Assembly: GCA_050115015.1 (NCBI GenBank)
Contig: JASFRI010000018.1
Location: 1 to 22,971, forward strand
From: JASFRI01 sp050115015
GTDB taxonomy: Bacteria > Acidobacteriota > Polarisedimenticolia > CBDVAL01
DNA: 22,971 bases
Direction of reading: 5' to 3'
Below are positions 1 through 8,300 of the stretch, one piece after another. The notes below the pieces were generated by a model. The model worked only from the letters and a program-made list of their open reading frames with translations, made no database searches and was not told the DNA's origin. Numbering within the stretch: position 1 is the first letter of the stretch; each line of letters starts with the position of its first letter. A program made the translations under genes and the position numbers.

Positions 1-420
1 GGCCAGGAGGTGGCAGGCGTCCAGCTCCGCCGTGGTCAGCCCCGCGTCCTCCCGGCCGAACACGAAGGCCACCTGGTTTCCCGCCAGGGCCGCCTGCATC
101 CCCCGTCCCGCGGCCTCCCGGATATCCACCATCGGCCCCCGGTTCTTGCCGGCGCGGCGGGTGGTCGCGACGGTCAGGCTCGACCCCGCCAGCGCGGTCT
201 CCAGGCTCCCGGCCCGGACCGTCGCCTCGAGCAGGGGAGCGGCGCTCATGGCCATACGGCGGGCCTCGAGGCCGCCCAGCTCGACCTCCCCGACCACCGT
301 GAGGCGCGACAGCCCCATGTTGCGCAGCGCGCGTGCGGCGGCGCCGACGTTTCCGGCGGACTGCGGATCCACCAGGACGAACCGGACACGATCGAGGGCT
401 TCGAGGATCAAGGTCTCCAC
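1..420 (-). CDS. trmJ: TrmJ/SpoU-family RNA 2'-O-methyltransferase (3' part beyond window)
   Basis: Reading the minus strand from a GTG at 420 gives 140 codons open to the window edge. The protein begins VETLILEALDRVRFVLVDP and then shows the SPOUT-fold signatures: SAGNVGAAARALRNMGLSRL (N-x-G-A-x-x-R-A-x-x-N-M-G motif) near residues 21-40, and VFGREDAGLTTAEL near residues 122-135, the region of the knotted SAM-binding site. Family members methylate ribose 2'-OH in tRNA (TrmJ, position 32) or rRNA in the cytoplasm. TrmJ-type proteins are usually around 240 aa, so roughly the last 100 residues lie outside the window. An in-frame TAA about 33 nt upstream limits the start. No well-placed Shine-Dalgarno precedes the GTG, so the exact start (GTG 420 or TTG 411) is uncertain. 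It is divergent from the protease gene. TrmJ versus another SpoU subfamily cannot be settled without the C-terminus. Confidence 0.87.
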   Translation of the reverse strand, partial: METLILEALDRVRFVLVDPQSAGNVGAAARALRNMGLSRLTVVGEVELGGLEARRMAMSAAPLLEATVRAGSLETALAGSSLTVATTRRAGKNRGPMVDIREAAGRGMQAALAGNQVAFVFGREDAGLTTAELDACHLLA

Positions 421-486
421 GGGGCGCGGGGAATCGGCACGCCTCCCGGGGCATTATGCTTGAATACCGGCACCCGGAGGTCTAGG

Positions 487-2364
487 TTGCCCCCCATGCG
501 ACGTTTCCTCTGTTCCCTGATGCTGGCGGTCCTTCCCGCCGCCGCGGTCACCGCCGCACCGGCGCCGGTGGCCCCCTGGGTGGAGAAGCGCCTGGAGGCG
601 GACGGTGCCGCCGACGTGCTCGTCCTCCTCCGCGAGCGCCCGGACCTGGCCGCCGCCCGGGAGCAGCCGACCCGCCGGGCCCGGGCCCGGTTCGTCTTCG
701 ACGCCCTCACCCGGGCCGCCGAGCGTTCCCAGGCCGGCCTGCGGGCCTTCCTGGACGCCCGGGGGGTCCCCTACCGGGCCCACTACCTGGGGAACCTGAT
801 CCGGCTGCGGGCCGACGAGGGGCTCCTCCGGAGCCTGGCGCGCCGGCCGGAGGTGGAACGGATCGTCGGGGATCCCCGCGTCCCGCTGCGGCTTCCGGCC
901 CCCGACGCCGGCACCGGCGTCCCGGCCGGCTCGCTCCTCGAGGCCACCGAGGGCATCGAGTGGAACGTCGAGCGGGTGAACGCGCCGGCCCTGTGGGCCC
1001 AGGGATACACGGGCCAGGGCGTGGTCGTCGGGATCCAGGACACCGGGATCGCCTGGGACCACCCGGCGATCCTCGACCAGTACGCCGGCTGGGACGGCAG
1101 CACCGCGAGCCACGACTATCACTGGCACGACGCCATCGCGCCGAACGCCGTCCCCCTCGACGACCACGGTCACGGCACCCACGTGACCGGCACGGCGGTG
1201 GGGGACGACGGCGGCAGCAACCAGATCGGCGTGGCCCCGGGCGCGAGATGGATCGGCTGCCGCAACATGCTGCTCGGCGTGGGAACGCCCGGGAGCTACA
1301 CCGAGTGCTTCGAGTTCCTCCTGGCGCCGTACCCGTTCGGCGGTGACCCGGTACTGGACGGCGATCCCGACCGCGGCGCCGACGTCATCAGCAACTCCTG
1401 GTCCTGTCCACCGTCCGAGGGCTGCGATCCGGGGACGCTTGCCTCCATCGTCGCGCAGGTCCGGGCCGCCGGCATCCTGGTGGTGGCGGCGGCGCAGAAC
1501 GCCGGCCCCTCCTGCAGCACGGTCCAGGACCCCATCGGCATCTACGACGAGGCGTTCACCATCGGGGCCACCGATTCGAGCGACAACATCGCCGGCTTCT
1601 CGAGCCGGGGGCCGGTCCTGTCCGACGGATCGGGCCGCCGGAAGCCGGACGTCGCCGCGCCGGGTGTCGCCATCCGCTCCTGCCTTCCCGGGGGGACCTA
1701 CCAGAGCTGGAACGGCACCTCCATGGCGACCCCGCACGTTGCCGGCGTCGCGGCGCTGCTGCTGTCGGCGATCCCCGCCCTGGCCGGCCAGCCGGGGCGG
1801 ATCGAGGACCTGATCATCGCCGGGGCGCGACCCCGGCAGGCGCCGTTCGCCTGCGGCCTGGAGCCACAGGGTGCGGTGCCGAACAACACGTTCGGCCACG
1901 GCATCGTCGACGCCGCGGCGTCCCTGGCGGCCGACCCCGACCTCGACGGGCTGGCGAGCGCCGCGGACAACTGTCCCGGAACCTCCAATCCGGCCCAGGG
2001 CGACGGGGACGCCGACGGGACCGGGGATGCGTGCGACTGCGCGCCGGGCGACCCCGATCAGTCGGCGCTCCCCGGGGAGGCCGTCCTGTGGATGTCGGCA
2101 TCGGATCCGGACGACCTGCAATGGTCACCGATGGCCGGCGTCGGCTCCTACCAGGTCTACACGGCCTCCCGCCCGGACCTGACCGGTCCCTCGATGGACT
2201 TCGCCTGTCTGGCCTCGGGGCTGGCCGGGACGTCCTTCCCGACCACGGCGGGAGGGATCGGAGACGCGGAGCTGTTCCTCGTCACCGCGACGAACTGCTT
2301 CGGCCCGGGCCCTGCCGGTGCCGGCACGGCGTCGGCCAGGAACCTCTCGCCCGCGTGTCCCTGA
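487..2364 (+). CDS. Secreted subtilisin-like S8 serine protease with TSP3 calcium-binding repeat
   Basis: The 625-aa product starts with a signal peptide (MPPMRRFLCSLMLAVLPAAA...), followed by an I9-like propeptide region (about residues 35-150). The peptidase domain has the subtilase triad: Asp185 in GIQDTG, His229 in HGHGTH and Ser412 in NGTSMATPHVAG, with oxyanion Asn338 in AAAQNAG. Cysteines in the inserts (SWSCPPSEGC, GPSCS, IRSCLPG) suggest disulfides. Residues about 483-518 (DPDLDGLASAADNCPGTSNP, then DGDADGTGDACD) match thrombospondin type 3 calcium-binding repeats. A short C-terminal fibronectin/Ig-like domain follows (YQVYTASRPDLTGP, LFLVTATNCFGPGP), with no obvious sorting anchor. 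Start choice: GGAGG at 476-480 lies 6 nt from TTG 487 but 15 nt from ATG 496, which is in the same frame, so I favour TTG. The frame stays open upstream to the window start, but that part overlaps trmJ and lacks protease homology. Probably a self-processed extracellular protease; substrate unknown. Confidence 0.93.
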   Translation: MPPMRRFLCSLMLAVLPAAAVTAAPAPVAPWVEKRLEADGAADVLVLLRERPDLAAAREQPTRRARARFVFDALTRAAERSQAGLRAFLDARGVPYRAHYLGNLIRLRADEGLLRSLARRPEVERIVGDPRVPLRLPAPDAGTGVPAGSLLEATEGIEWNVERVNAPALWAQGYTGQGVVVGIQDTGIAWDHPAILDQYAGWDGSTASHDYHWHDAIAPNAVPLDDHGHGTHVTGTAVGDDGGSNQIGVAPGARWIGCRNMLLGVGTPGSYTECFEFLLAPYPFGGDPVLDGDPDRGADVISNSWSCPPSEGCDPGTLASIVAQVRAAGILVVAAAQNAGPSCSTVQDPIGIYDEAFTIGATDSSDNIAGFSSRGPVLSDGSGRRKPDVAAPGVAIRSCLPGGTYQSWNGTSMATPHVAGVAALLLSAIPALAGQPGRIEDLIIAGARPRQAPFACGLEPQGAVPNNTFGHGIVDAAASLAADPDLDGLASAADNCPGTSNPAQGDGDADGTGDACDCAPGDPDQSALPGEAVLWMSASDPDDLQWSPMAGVGSYQVYTASRPDLTGPSMDFACLASGLAGTSFPTTAGGIGDAELFLVTATNCFGPGPAGAGTASARNLSPACP

Positions 2365-2494
2365 CCCCTCCGAGGGACGAACGACGGGTTCTTCCCGGCC
2401 CGGGGTTCGACGCGACGGCGCAGGCAGAGCAGCATCCCGCCCACGGCGATCCGGAGCCGGAGCCCCGGGCCCCGTCCCGGCCGCATCGATCGAC

Positions 2495-4138
2495 TCAGAC
2501 CTGGACCCCGGGCTGGAGGAGGGCCGCGAGTTCCGCGGGCTCGCGCGGCGCGAAGCGCTCGCAGGCCGGCGGCAGGTCGTGCTGCGTGCGCAGGTGGCGG
2601 GCGCGGATCAGGACCGCGGCCCCCACCAGGAGGTTCATGCCGATGGTCACCACGTCGCGCCGCTCCGGGGATTCCAGGAACGTGCCCCGGGCCCACTGGT
2701 TGAACGCCCCCATCGCCGGCCCGCACCAGATCTGGTAGTCCATCTTCCGGGTCTCGTCCCCCCGCTTGGCCCAGTCGCTGGTGCGCCCGAGGTAGGAGCG
2801 GAAGACGAGCGCCATCCGGTGCTTCGGATCCCGGCTGCCCCGCTCGATCTGGCGCGGGTCCCGCTCCTCGAAGAAGCGGCACGTGCCGGCCCACGCATCC
2901 TCGAAGCTCGACCGCAGGTACTGCTTCTCCAGGGAGTCCCGGACCGCCGCCGGGATCTCCTCCAGCGCCCCGTACTCCCGGTAGAGCTCGTAGAGCTTGC
3001 GGGCGCGCAGCGGGAACATCGTCCCGCGCTTCAGCACCTGCACCTTGACGCCCATCTCGAACATGTCCGCGGACGGAGCCATGATCACGTCGGCCTGCTC
3101 GGCCTCTGCGAGCATCCGCTTGACGGCGTCGGAGGTCCCCGCCTCCCGGGCGCTCTGGTTGACGGAGCCGGTCAGCACGTACGCCGCTCCCATCCCGAAC
3201 GCGGCCGCCACCGCGTCCGGCGTCCCGAGGCCGCCGGCAGCGCCGATCCGCGGCGGCACCGGGTAGCCGCGCTCCGCCTGAACCTGGTCGCGGAGAGCCC
3301 GCATCGTGGGGATCAGCGCCAGCGCCGGACGGTTGTCGGTATGTCCACCGGAGTCCGCCTCGGCGGTGATGTCCTCGGCCAGCGGCAGCGTCGCCGCCAT
3401 GGCCGCCTGCTCCGCCGTCAGGGTCCCCGCGGCGACGAGCTGCTGCAGCATCTCATCGGGCGGCGGCGACAGGAACAGGCGCGCGACCTCGATCCGCGAC
3501 AGCTTCGCGACCAGCCGGTTCGGCGCGACCACGTTCCCCGCGGCGTCCCTGTGGATGCCCTCGAACCGGTAGCGCACCAGGGGCAGGGTGAGCGTGAGGT
3601 AGGCCGAGGCGCTCACCCGCCGGACGCCGCGGCGCAGGTAGAGGTCCACGAGGGCGTCCTCGAGCTGCGGGTCCGCGGGGCTGTGGATCAGGTTGAAGCC
3701 GTGGGGAAGATCGCCGACGGCTCCCTGGAGCCGCTCGACCGCCTCCTCGACCTCCCGGGGGTGCAGTCCGGCGCTGCCGAAGAACGCGAGCAGGCCGGCG
3801 CGAGCCGCGGCCTGGACCAGATCCACCGAGGCGATCCCGTTCGCCATGGCGCCGAGGACGTAGGGGTAGCGCACGCCGTGAGCGGCCCGGAACGCCGGGT
3901 CGCCCAGGCGGTCGGGGGTCAAAGCCGGCGCATGGGCGAGCAGGGGAAGGGCCCCGGCGGGCGCCCCTCCCCCGAGGCAGAGGGTGCCTCCGCTTCCCGC
4001 GGCGACCGCACCCTCCTGCTCCACCAGCACGATGTCCCTTGCGATCTGCGCCACGGCGGCGCCGATGGCTTCCTCGCCGGAGCGTGCCGGCTGGGCGCCG
4101 GGAACCCACCAGCCGGCGGCTCCCGCCGACCCTCTCAC
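2495..4138 (-). CDS. pfaD: PfaD-family enoyl reductase (FMN, TIM barrel) of a PUFA/polyketide-type synthase
   Basis: The 547-aa protein is of normal PfaD length. It has the nitronate-monooxygenase-like FMN TIM barrel: YPYVLGAMANGIASVDLVQA early, GYPVPPRIGAAGGLGTPDA near residues 290-310 (flavin-phosphate loop), then YVLTGSVNQSAREAGTS. The PfaD-specific C-terminal half follows: RGTMFPLRARKLYELYREY, RDPRQIERGSRDPKHRMALV and DYQIWCGPAMGAFNQWARGT. In PUFA and trans-enoyl-reductase polyketide systems this enzyme reduces enoyl-ACP in trans. The start is GTG at 4138: it overlaps the methyltransferase TGA as GTGA and has GGGGAG 8 nt upstream. The frame remains open farther upstream to 4687, but that stretch is shadow sequence within the methyltransferase gene. 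The gene is cotranscribed with the methyltransferase and divergent from the KS-AT-ACP-KR gene, so it is almost certainly the ER partner of that synthase. It is convergent with the protease gene across about 130 nt in which I see no convincing terminator. Confidence 0.96.
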   Translation of the reverse strand: MRGSAGAAGWWVPGAQPARSGEEAIGAAVAQIARDIVLVEQEGAVAAGSGGTLCLGGGAPAGALPLLAHAPALTPDRLGDPAFRAAHGVRYPYVLGAMANGIASVDLVQAAARAGLLAFFGSAGLHPREVEEAVERLQGAVGDLPHGFNLIHSPADPQLEDALVDLYLRRGVRRVSASAYLTLTLPLVRYRFEGIHRDAAGNVVAPNRLVAKLSRIEVARLFLSPPPDEMLQQLVAAGTLTAEQAAMAATLPLAEDITAEADSGGHTDNRPALALIPTMRALRDQVQAERGYPVPPRIGAAGGLGTPDAVAAAFGMGAAYVLTGSVNQSAREAGTSDAVKRMLAEAEQADVIMAPSADMFEMGVKVQVLKRGTMFPLRARKLYELYREYGALEEIPAAVRDSLEKQYLRSSFEDAWAGTCRFFEERDPRQIERGSRDPKHRMALVFRSYLGRTSDWAKRGDETRKMDYQIWCGPAMGAFNQWARGTFLESPERRDVVTIGMNLLVGAAVLIRARHLRTQHDLPPACERFAPREPAELAALLQPGVQV

Positions 4139-5022
4139 TGGACCGTCTCCCCGTGGCCGGCCGGCTTCCGGCCGAGCAGCAGGAGCTCGAACTCGGCGTG
4201 GAAGGCACGCTCCAGCACGGCGAGGGCCTGGATGGCGAGCTTCGCGGCGGCGGGGATCCGGCCCCGGGAGATCGGGATCGGCTTGGTCTCCAGGGCCACG
4301 ATCTCGAATCCCGCCTCCTGGAAGAACAGTGACAGCGTCGCCGGGCTGAAGTAGCTGTAGTGGAACTGATGGTAGAGACGATCCACCGGCTTGCGGATCA
4401 GCCCGCCGCTGCCCCAGTAGAACGCGCGGGAGATCTTCCGGAGCAACGAGTTCTCGTTCGGGGCGTTGACCAGGATGAGACCGCCGGGCTTCAGGATGCG
4501 GCGCGCCTGCCGCAGCGCCGGCGGGGGCTCGGGAAGATGCTCGAGCAGGTCCCACATCGTGATCACGTCGAACGTGTCCTCCGCGAAGGGGGCGTCCGCG
4601 AACGGACCGTTGAAGACCTCGACACCGTCGATCTCCGCGGCCTTCCGTGCCGCGAAGGTCGAGACCTCCACGCCGCTGCACGTCCATCCGTGCGAGGACG
4701 CCAGCCGCAGGAAGCTCCCGGTGGCACAGCCCACGTCCAGCAGCCGGCCCCGCCCGGGGTCGTGGCGCTCGAGGATCTCCAGGCCAGCCCGGAAATCGGT
4801 GACATGGGGGCTCTCGTGACCGTTCCCGCCCACCACGCCGTCGTGGAAGAAGTAGTCCGCCCGCTCGGTGAAGTAGTCCTCGCCGTACAGCGTCCCGAGG
4901 TCATCCACCCGGCCCTCCTGGGACAGGAACACGAGATGGCAGCGTCGGCACTTCAGGATCTCCCCGGCGGCGCAGCGCAGGTACCGGCGCGTCTCCGGGG
5001 AACTGCAGGCGGTGCAACTCAT
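4135..5022 (-). CDS. Class I SAM-dependent methyltransferase with N-terminal zinc ribbon
   Basis: The 295-aa protein opens with a probable zinc ribbon, C3-x2-C6 and C25-x2-C28 (MSCTACSS, KCRRCHLVF). The Rossmann motif I is LLDVGCATGSFL (about residues 94-105), with GVEVS after strand 2 and FDVITMWDLLEHLPEP as the strand-4 motif. The fold is that of Methyltransf_23/UbiG-like enzymes. The C-terminal part includes FHYSYFSPATLSLFFQEAGF, a typical sequence in this class. Start ATG 5022 is chosen because GGAGGA lies 11 nt upstream and the protein then begins directly at the zinc ribbon. An ATG at 5076 would only add a low-complexity Arg/Ala leader. The stop overlaps the pfaD start (GTGA). Similar zinc-ribbon methyltransferases occur in secondary-metabolite and sugar clusters. 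Placement before pfaD suggests it methylates the synthase product or an acyl intermediate, but the substrate is unknown and housekeeping O- or C-methylation is also possible. Confidence 0.93.
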   Translation of the reverse strand: MSCTACSSPETRRYLRCAAGEILKCRRCHLVFLSQEGRVDDLGTLYGEDYFTERADYFFHDGVVGGNGHESPHVTDFRAGLEILERHDPGRGRLLDVGCATGSFLRLASSHGWTCSGVEVSTFAARKAAEIDGVEVFNGPFADAPFAEDTFDVITMWDLLEHLPEPPPALRQARRILKPGGLILVNAPNENSLLRKISRAFYWGSGGLIRKPVDRLYHQFHYSYFSPATLSLFFQEAGFEIVALETKPIPISRGRIPAAAKLAIQALAVLERAFHAEFELLLLGRKPAGHGETVQ

Positions 5023-5156
5023 GCTGGCAGCGCTCCTCCGGCGAGGGGAACCCGCCCCCGCCCGTCGGGGAATCATAGTGAACCGCGCCGCAAAGGGCGA
5101 GGGGCCCGCCCGCGGCCCTGTCGGAATCCGGACGCCGGACGGCCCGCCCCTCCCGA

Positions 5157-5188
5157 TTGACTCCCTCCGGCCAGAGACCTAATAATAA
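5157..5188 (+). promoter_or_regulatory. Candidate sigma-70-type promoter for pfaA operon
   Basis: TTGACT (5157-5162) matches five of six bases of the -35 consensus. The AT-rich TAATAATAAAA begins at 5180, 17 nt downstream, and offers TAATAA as a weaker -10. The predicted transcript would start near 5193, leaving a leader of about 130 nt before the pfaA ATG at 5326. The AT content contrasts sharply with the surroundings. It is a sequence match only; the consensus in this phylum is unknown. Confidence 0.4.
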
Positions 5189-5219
5189 AAGGGTTATTCA
5201 CCTCCTGGCGTGGGCGATC

Positions 5220-5236
5220 CGCGTCGATCCGACGCG
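5220..5236. other. 7-bp inverted repeat (hairpin or operator) in pfaA leader
   Basis: CGCGTCG-ATC-CGACGCG is a perfect inverted repeat with a 3-nt centre. It falls between the candidate promoter and the pfaA start, so it would lie in the 5' leader RNA, or it could be a protein-binding dyad. At this GC content short dyads arise by chance, so confidence is low. Confidence 0.3.
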
Positions 5237-5325
5237 CCGGGAGGGTGATCCGTCCGCATGGGACCGCACGCCGGCGCGGACGGGCACCACACGGCACCGA
5301 CTCGAACCCACAGAGGCGCAAGCTC

Positions 5326-8300
5326 ATGAAGCGTTCCCCCGGCGGCCCTTCCTCAGAAAACCGGATCGCGATCATCGGGATGAGCGCGGTGTTCCCCGGA
5401 GCCCGGGACCTCGCGGAGTACTGGGACAACATCCTCGAGGGGAAGTACACCGTCACCGAGGTCCCCCCGGATCGGTGGCAGCTCGAGACCTACTTCGACG
5501 AGAACCCGAGGGCCCGGGACAAGGTCTACTCGAAGTGGGGCGGGTTCCTCGACCCGGTGGAGTTCGATCCCCTGCGCTATTCGATCCCGCCGAAAGCGCT
5601 GGAGGCCATCGATCCGAGCCAGCTGCTGACGCTGGAGGTGGTGGACCGGGCGCTGCGGGACGGGGGCCTGCTCGAGCGGGGATTCGACCGGGAACACACC
5701 TCCTGCTTCGTGGGAGAGGGGGGCGGCCTGGGGAACCTGGGCCAGGCCTACGCCCTGCGCGCCCTGCTGCCGATGTACCTGGAGCACGTTCCCGAGGAGG
5801 TGCTGGAGCAGCTCCCCGCCTGGACCGAGGACTCCTTCCCCGGTCTGCTCCCGAACGTGATCGCCGGCCGGATCGCGAATTACTACGACCTGGGCGGCAC
5901 GAACCTCTCGGCCTCCGCGGCGTGCGCCGCCGGCCTGGCCGCCGTCTCGCTGGGAATGGCCGAACTCCAGTCCGGGAGGAGCAACGTCTCCATCTGCGCC
6001 GGGGTCGACGTCCAGCAGAACCCCTTCACGTACCTCTGCTTCTCCAAGACACCCGCCCTCTCGCCCACGGGCACGCCGCGCTGCTTCGACGCCCGGGGGG
6101 ACGGGATCGTCATCAGCCAGGGGATCGGCGCGGTGATCCTGAAGCGGCTGGCCGACGCGGAGCGGGACGGCGATCCGATCTACGCGGTGCTCTCCGGCAT
6201 CGGGACCTCCAGCGACGGGCGCGGGAAGAGCCTGACCGCCCCCACGGCCCCGGGGCAGCTACGGGCGATGCGGCGAGCGTACGCGGAATCGGGATTCGAC
6301 GTATCCACCGTCGGCCTCCTCGAGGCCCACGGGACGGGCACCGTCCTCGGGGACCGCACGGAGGCCCAGAGCATAAACGAGGCGCTCCGGGAAGCGGGCA
6401 CAGCGCCGGCCAGCTGCGCCGTGGGGACGGTGAAGTCGATGATCGGCCACACGAAGGGCTGCGCGGGGATCGCCGGCCTGGTGAAGGTGGCGCTGTCGCT
6501 GCGCCATCAGGTGCTCCCCCCCACCCTCTGGGTGGAACAGCCCACCGCCCCCGAGCTGTGGAGCGGGGACAGCCCCGCGTACCTGAACACCGAGCTGCGC
6601 CCCTGGATCCATCCCGGACATCCGCGGCGCGCGGCGGTGAACTCGTTCGGCTTCGGCGGCACGAACTTCCACGCCGTGCTCGAGGAGTATCCCCGGACCG
6701 GGGAGGAGAGCCTGCGCTTCCCGGGCGGCGGGCTTCCGGCGGAGCTCCTCTGCCTGGCCGGCCCCTCCGCCCCGGCGCTGCGGGACGACCTGGGACGCAT
6801 GCAGGAGCAGATCGAAGCGGGCACGACCCTCGCCTCGCTGGCCCGGACGGCCCACCAGGGGCTCGCGGGGAGGGGCCCGGGGGCCGCCCGGCTGGCGGTC
6901 ATCGCCGAGTCCCTCGACGACCTGCGCGCGAAGATCGGCCGTGCGCGGGACCGGCTGGCGGCCGGGAAGCCGTTCGAGGATCCCACCGGCGTCTTCTTCG
7001 AGCCGGAGCCCGTCGGGGGCAAGGTGGCCTTCGTGTTCCCCGGGCAGGGCTCCCAGCGGGTGGACATGCTGAAGGACCTCGCGGTGTTCTTCCACGAGGT
7101 CCGCGAGACCTTCGCCACGGCGGACCGCGCCCTGGAGTCGCGGCTGCCCCGCAGGCTGAGCCAGTACGTCTTCCCGCCCTCGCGCTTCGACCGGGAGCAG
7201 GAGGAGGCCGCCATGGCGGCCCTCACGCGTACCGAGGTGGCGCAGCCGGCGCTCGGGGCGGCCGCGATGGGCGTGCGCCGGCTGCTCGCCGCCTTCGGCG
7301 TGGAGCCGGACATGACCGCCGGGCACAGCTCGGGCGAGTACAGCGCCCTGTGCGCCGCCGGCGTGTTCCCGGAGGAGGAGCTCTACCGGTTGCTGTGGGC
7401 CCGCGGATCCTGCATGGTCCGCGCCTGCGGCGACGACGCGGGCACCATGCTGGCGGTCCGCGGCGAGCGTGCCGAGGTGGAGAGCCTGTGTGCCGGGAGG
7501 GAAGGGCTCTACCCCGCGAACTTCAACGCGCCCCTCCAGACGGTCGTCTCGGGCCGGCGTGAGAACCTCGAGGCCCTCGTGCCGCTCCTGGAGGCGCGCG
7601 GCATGCAGGCCCGGTTCCTCCCGGTCGCCTGCGGCTTCCACTCCCCCTTCGTGGCGGAGGCCGCCAGGACGTTCGAGGCGGAGCTCGCGGCGGTGCGCTA
7701 CGCCACGCCGGGCATCCCGCCTTACTCGAACTTCCTGGCCGCGCCGTTCCCCAACGCCGAGGAGGAGACCCGCCAGGTCCTCAGCTCGCACCTCAGCCAG
7801 CCGGTCCGATTCATGGACGAGATCGCGAGGATGCACGAGGATGGCGCGCGGGTGTTCGTGGAGCCGGGCGCGGGTCGCGTCTGTACCACCCTGATCCGGG
7901 ACATCCTGGAGGGGAGGCCCTTCGCGGCGATCGCCTGCGACGGGGCACCTGCCCGGAACGGCTTCGTCCGCTTCCTCCATGGCCTGGGACAGCTCTTCGC
8001 GAGCGGCGTCGACCTCAGGCTCGACCCGCTCTTCGACCGGCGGCACCCCGAGGTGGCGGGCCCTGTGTTCTCGAAGCTCACCTGGCTCGTGTCCCCGGAG
8101 GTCAGCTGGCCCGCGGACCAGCCCCGGCCGGTGGTCCGGCCGGTGCCCGCCCCGGCGGCGATCCCCGCCCCCACGCCCGCGCCTCCCCCGGCGCCGACCG
8201 CCGCACCGTCGATCTCCCCGGAGATGGCCGAGGTCATCCTGCGCCACCAGCGGCTGATGACATCGTTCCTCGACCAGCAGCGCGCCATCATGATGGGCTA

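Larger units (their letters stand above)
5023..5325. promoter_or_regulatory. Divergent intergenic region between methyltransferase-pfaD and pfaA
   Basis: This is a 303-nt non-coding stretch between two divergent transcription units of the same pathway. It contains an unusually AT-rich island (5178-5201) in otherwise very GC-rich DNA, a small inverted repeat TCCGG-ACG-CCGGA at 5127-5139, and a 7-bp perfect inverted repeat at 5220-5236. On the minus strand TATGAT (complement of 5072-5077) could serve as a -10 for the methyltransferase gene, without a clear -35. Frames open across this region lack plausible protein sequence. It is the natural place for bidirectional control of the synthase locus. 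Confidence 0.55.

Noticed and set aside
10..486. N-terminal extension of the protease frame upstream of the signal peptide
   Set aside because: It overlaps the trmJ coding sequence on the opposite strand and does not look like protein; the signal peptide and Shine-Dalgarno fix the start at 487 or 496.
454..2121. Long minus-strand open frame (555 codons) opposite the protease gene
   Set aside because: Shadow of high-GC codon usage: low-complexity Arg/Gly/Val composition and no recognisable motif, while the plus strand encodes a complete subtilase.
2365..2494. Terminator between the convergent protease and pfaD genes
   Set aside because: Only short GC-rich pairings (for example CGGG-N5-CCCG) without a T tract; too weak to call.
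4139..4687. N-terminal extension of the pfaD frame
   Set aside because: It lies inside the methyltransferase gene in another frame; GGGGAG and the GTGA overlap support the start at 4138.
5157..7562. Plus-strand 801-codon frame overlapping the pfaA promoter region and KS
   Set aside because: Out of frame with the KS-AT protein and composed of Arg/Gly/Pro-rich shadow sequence.
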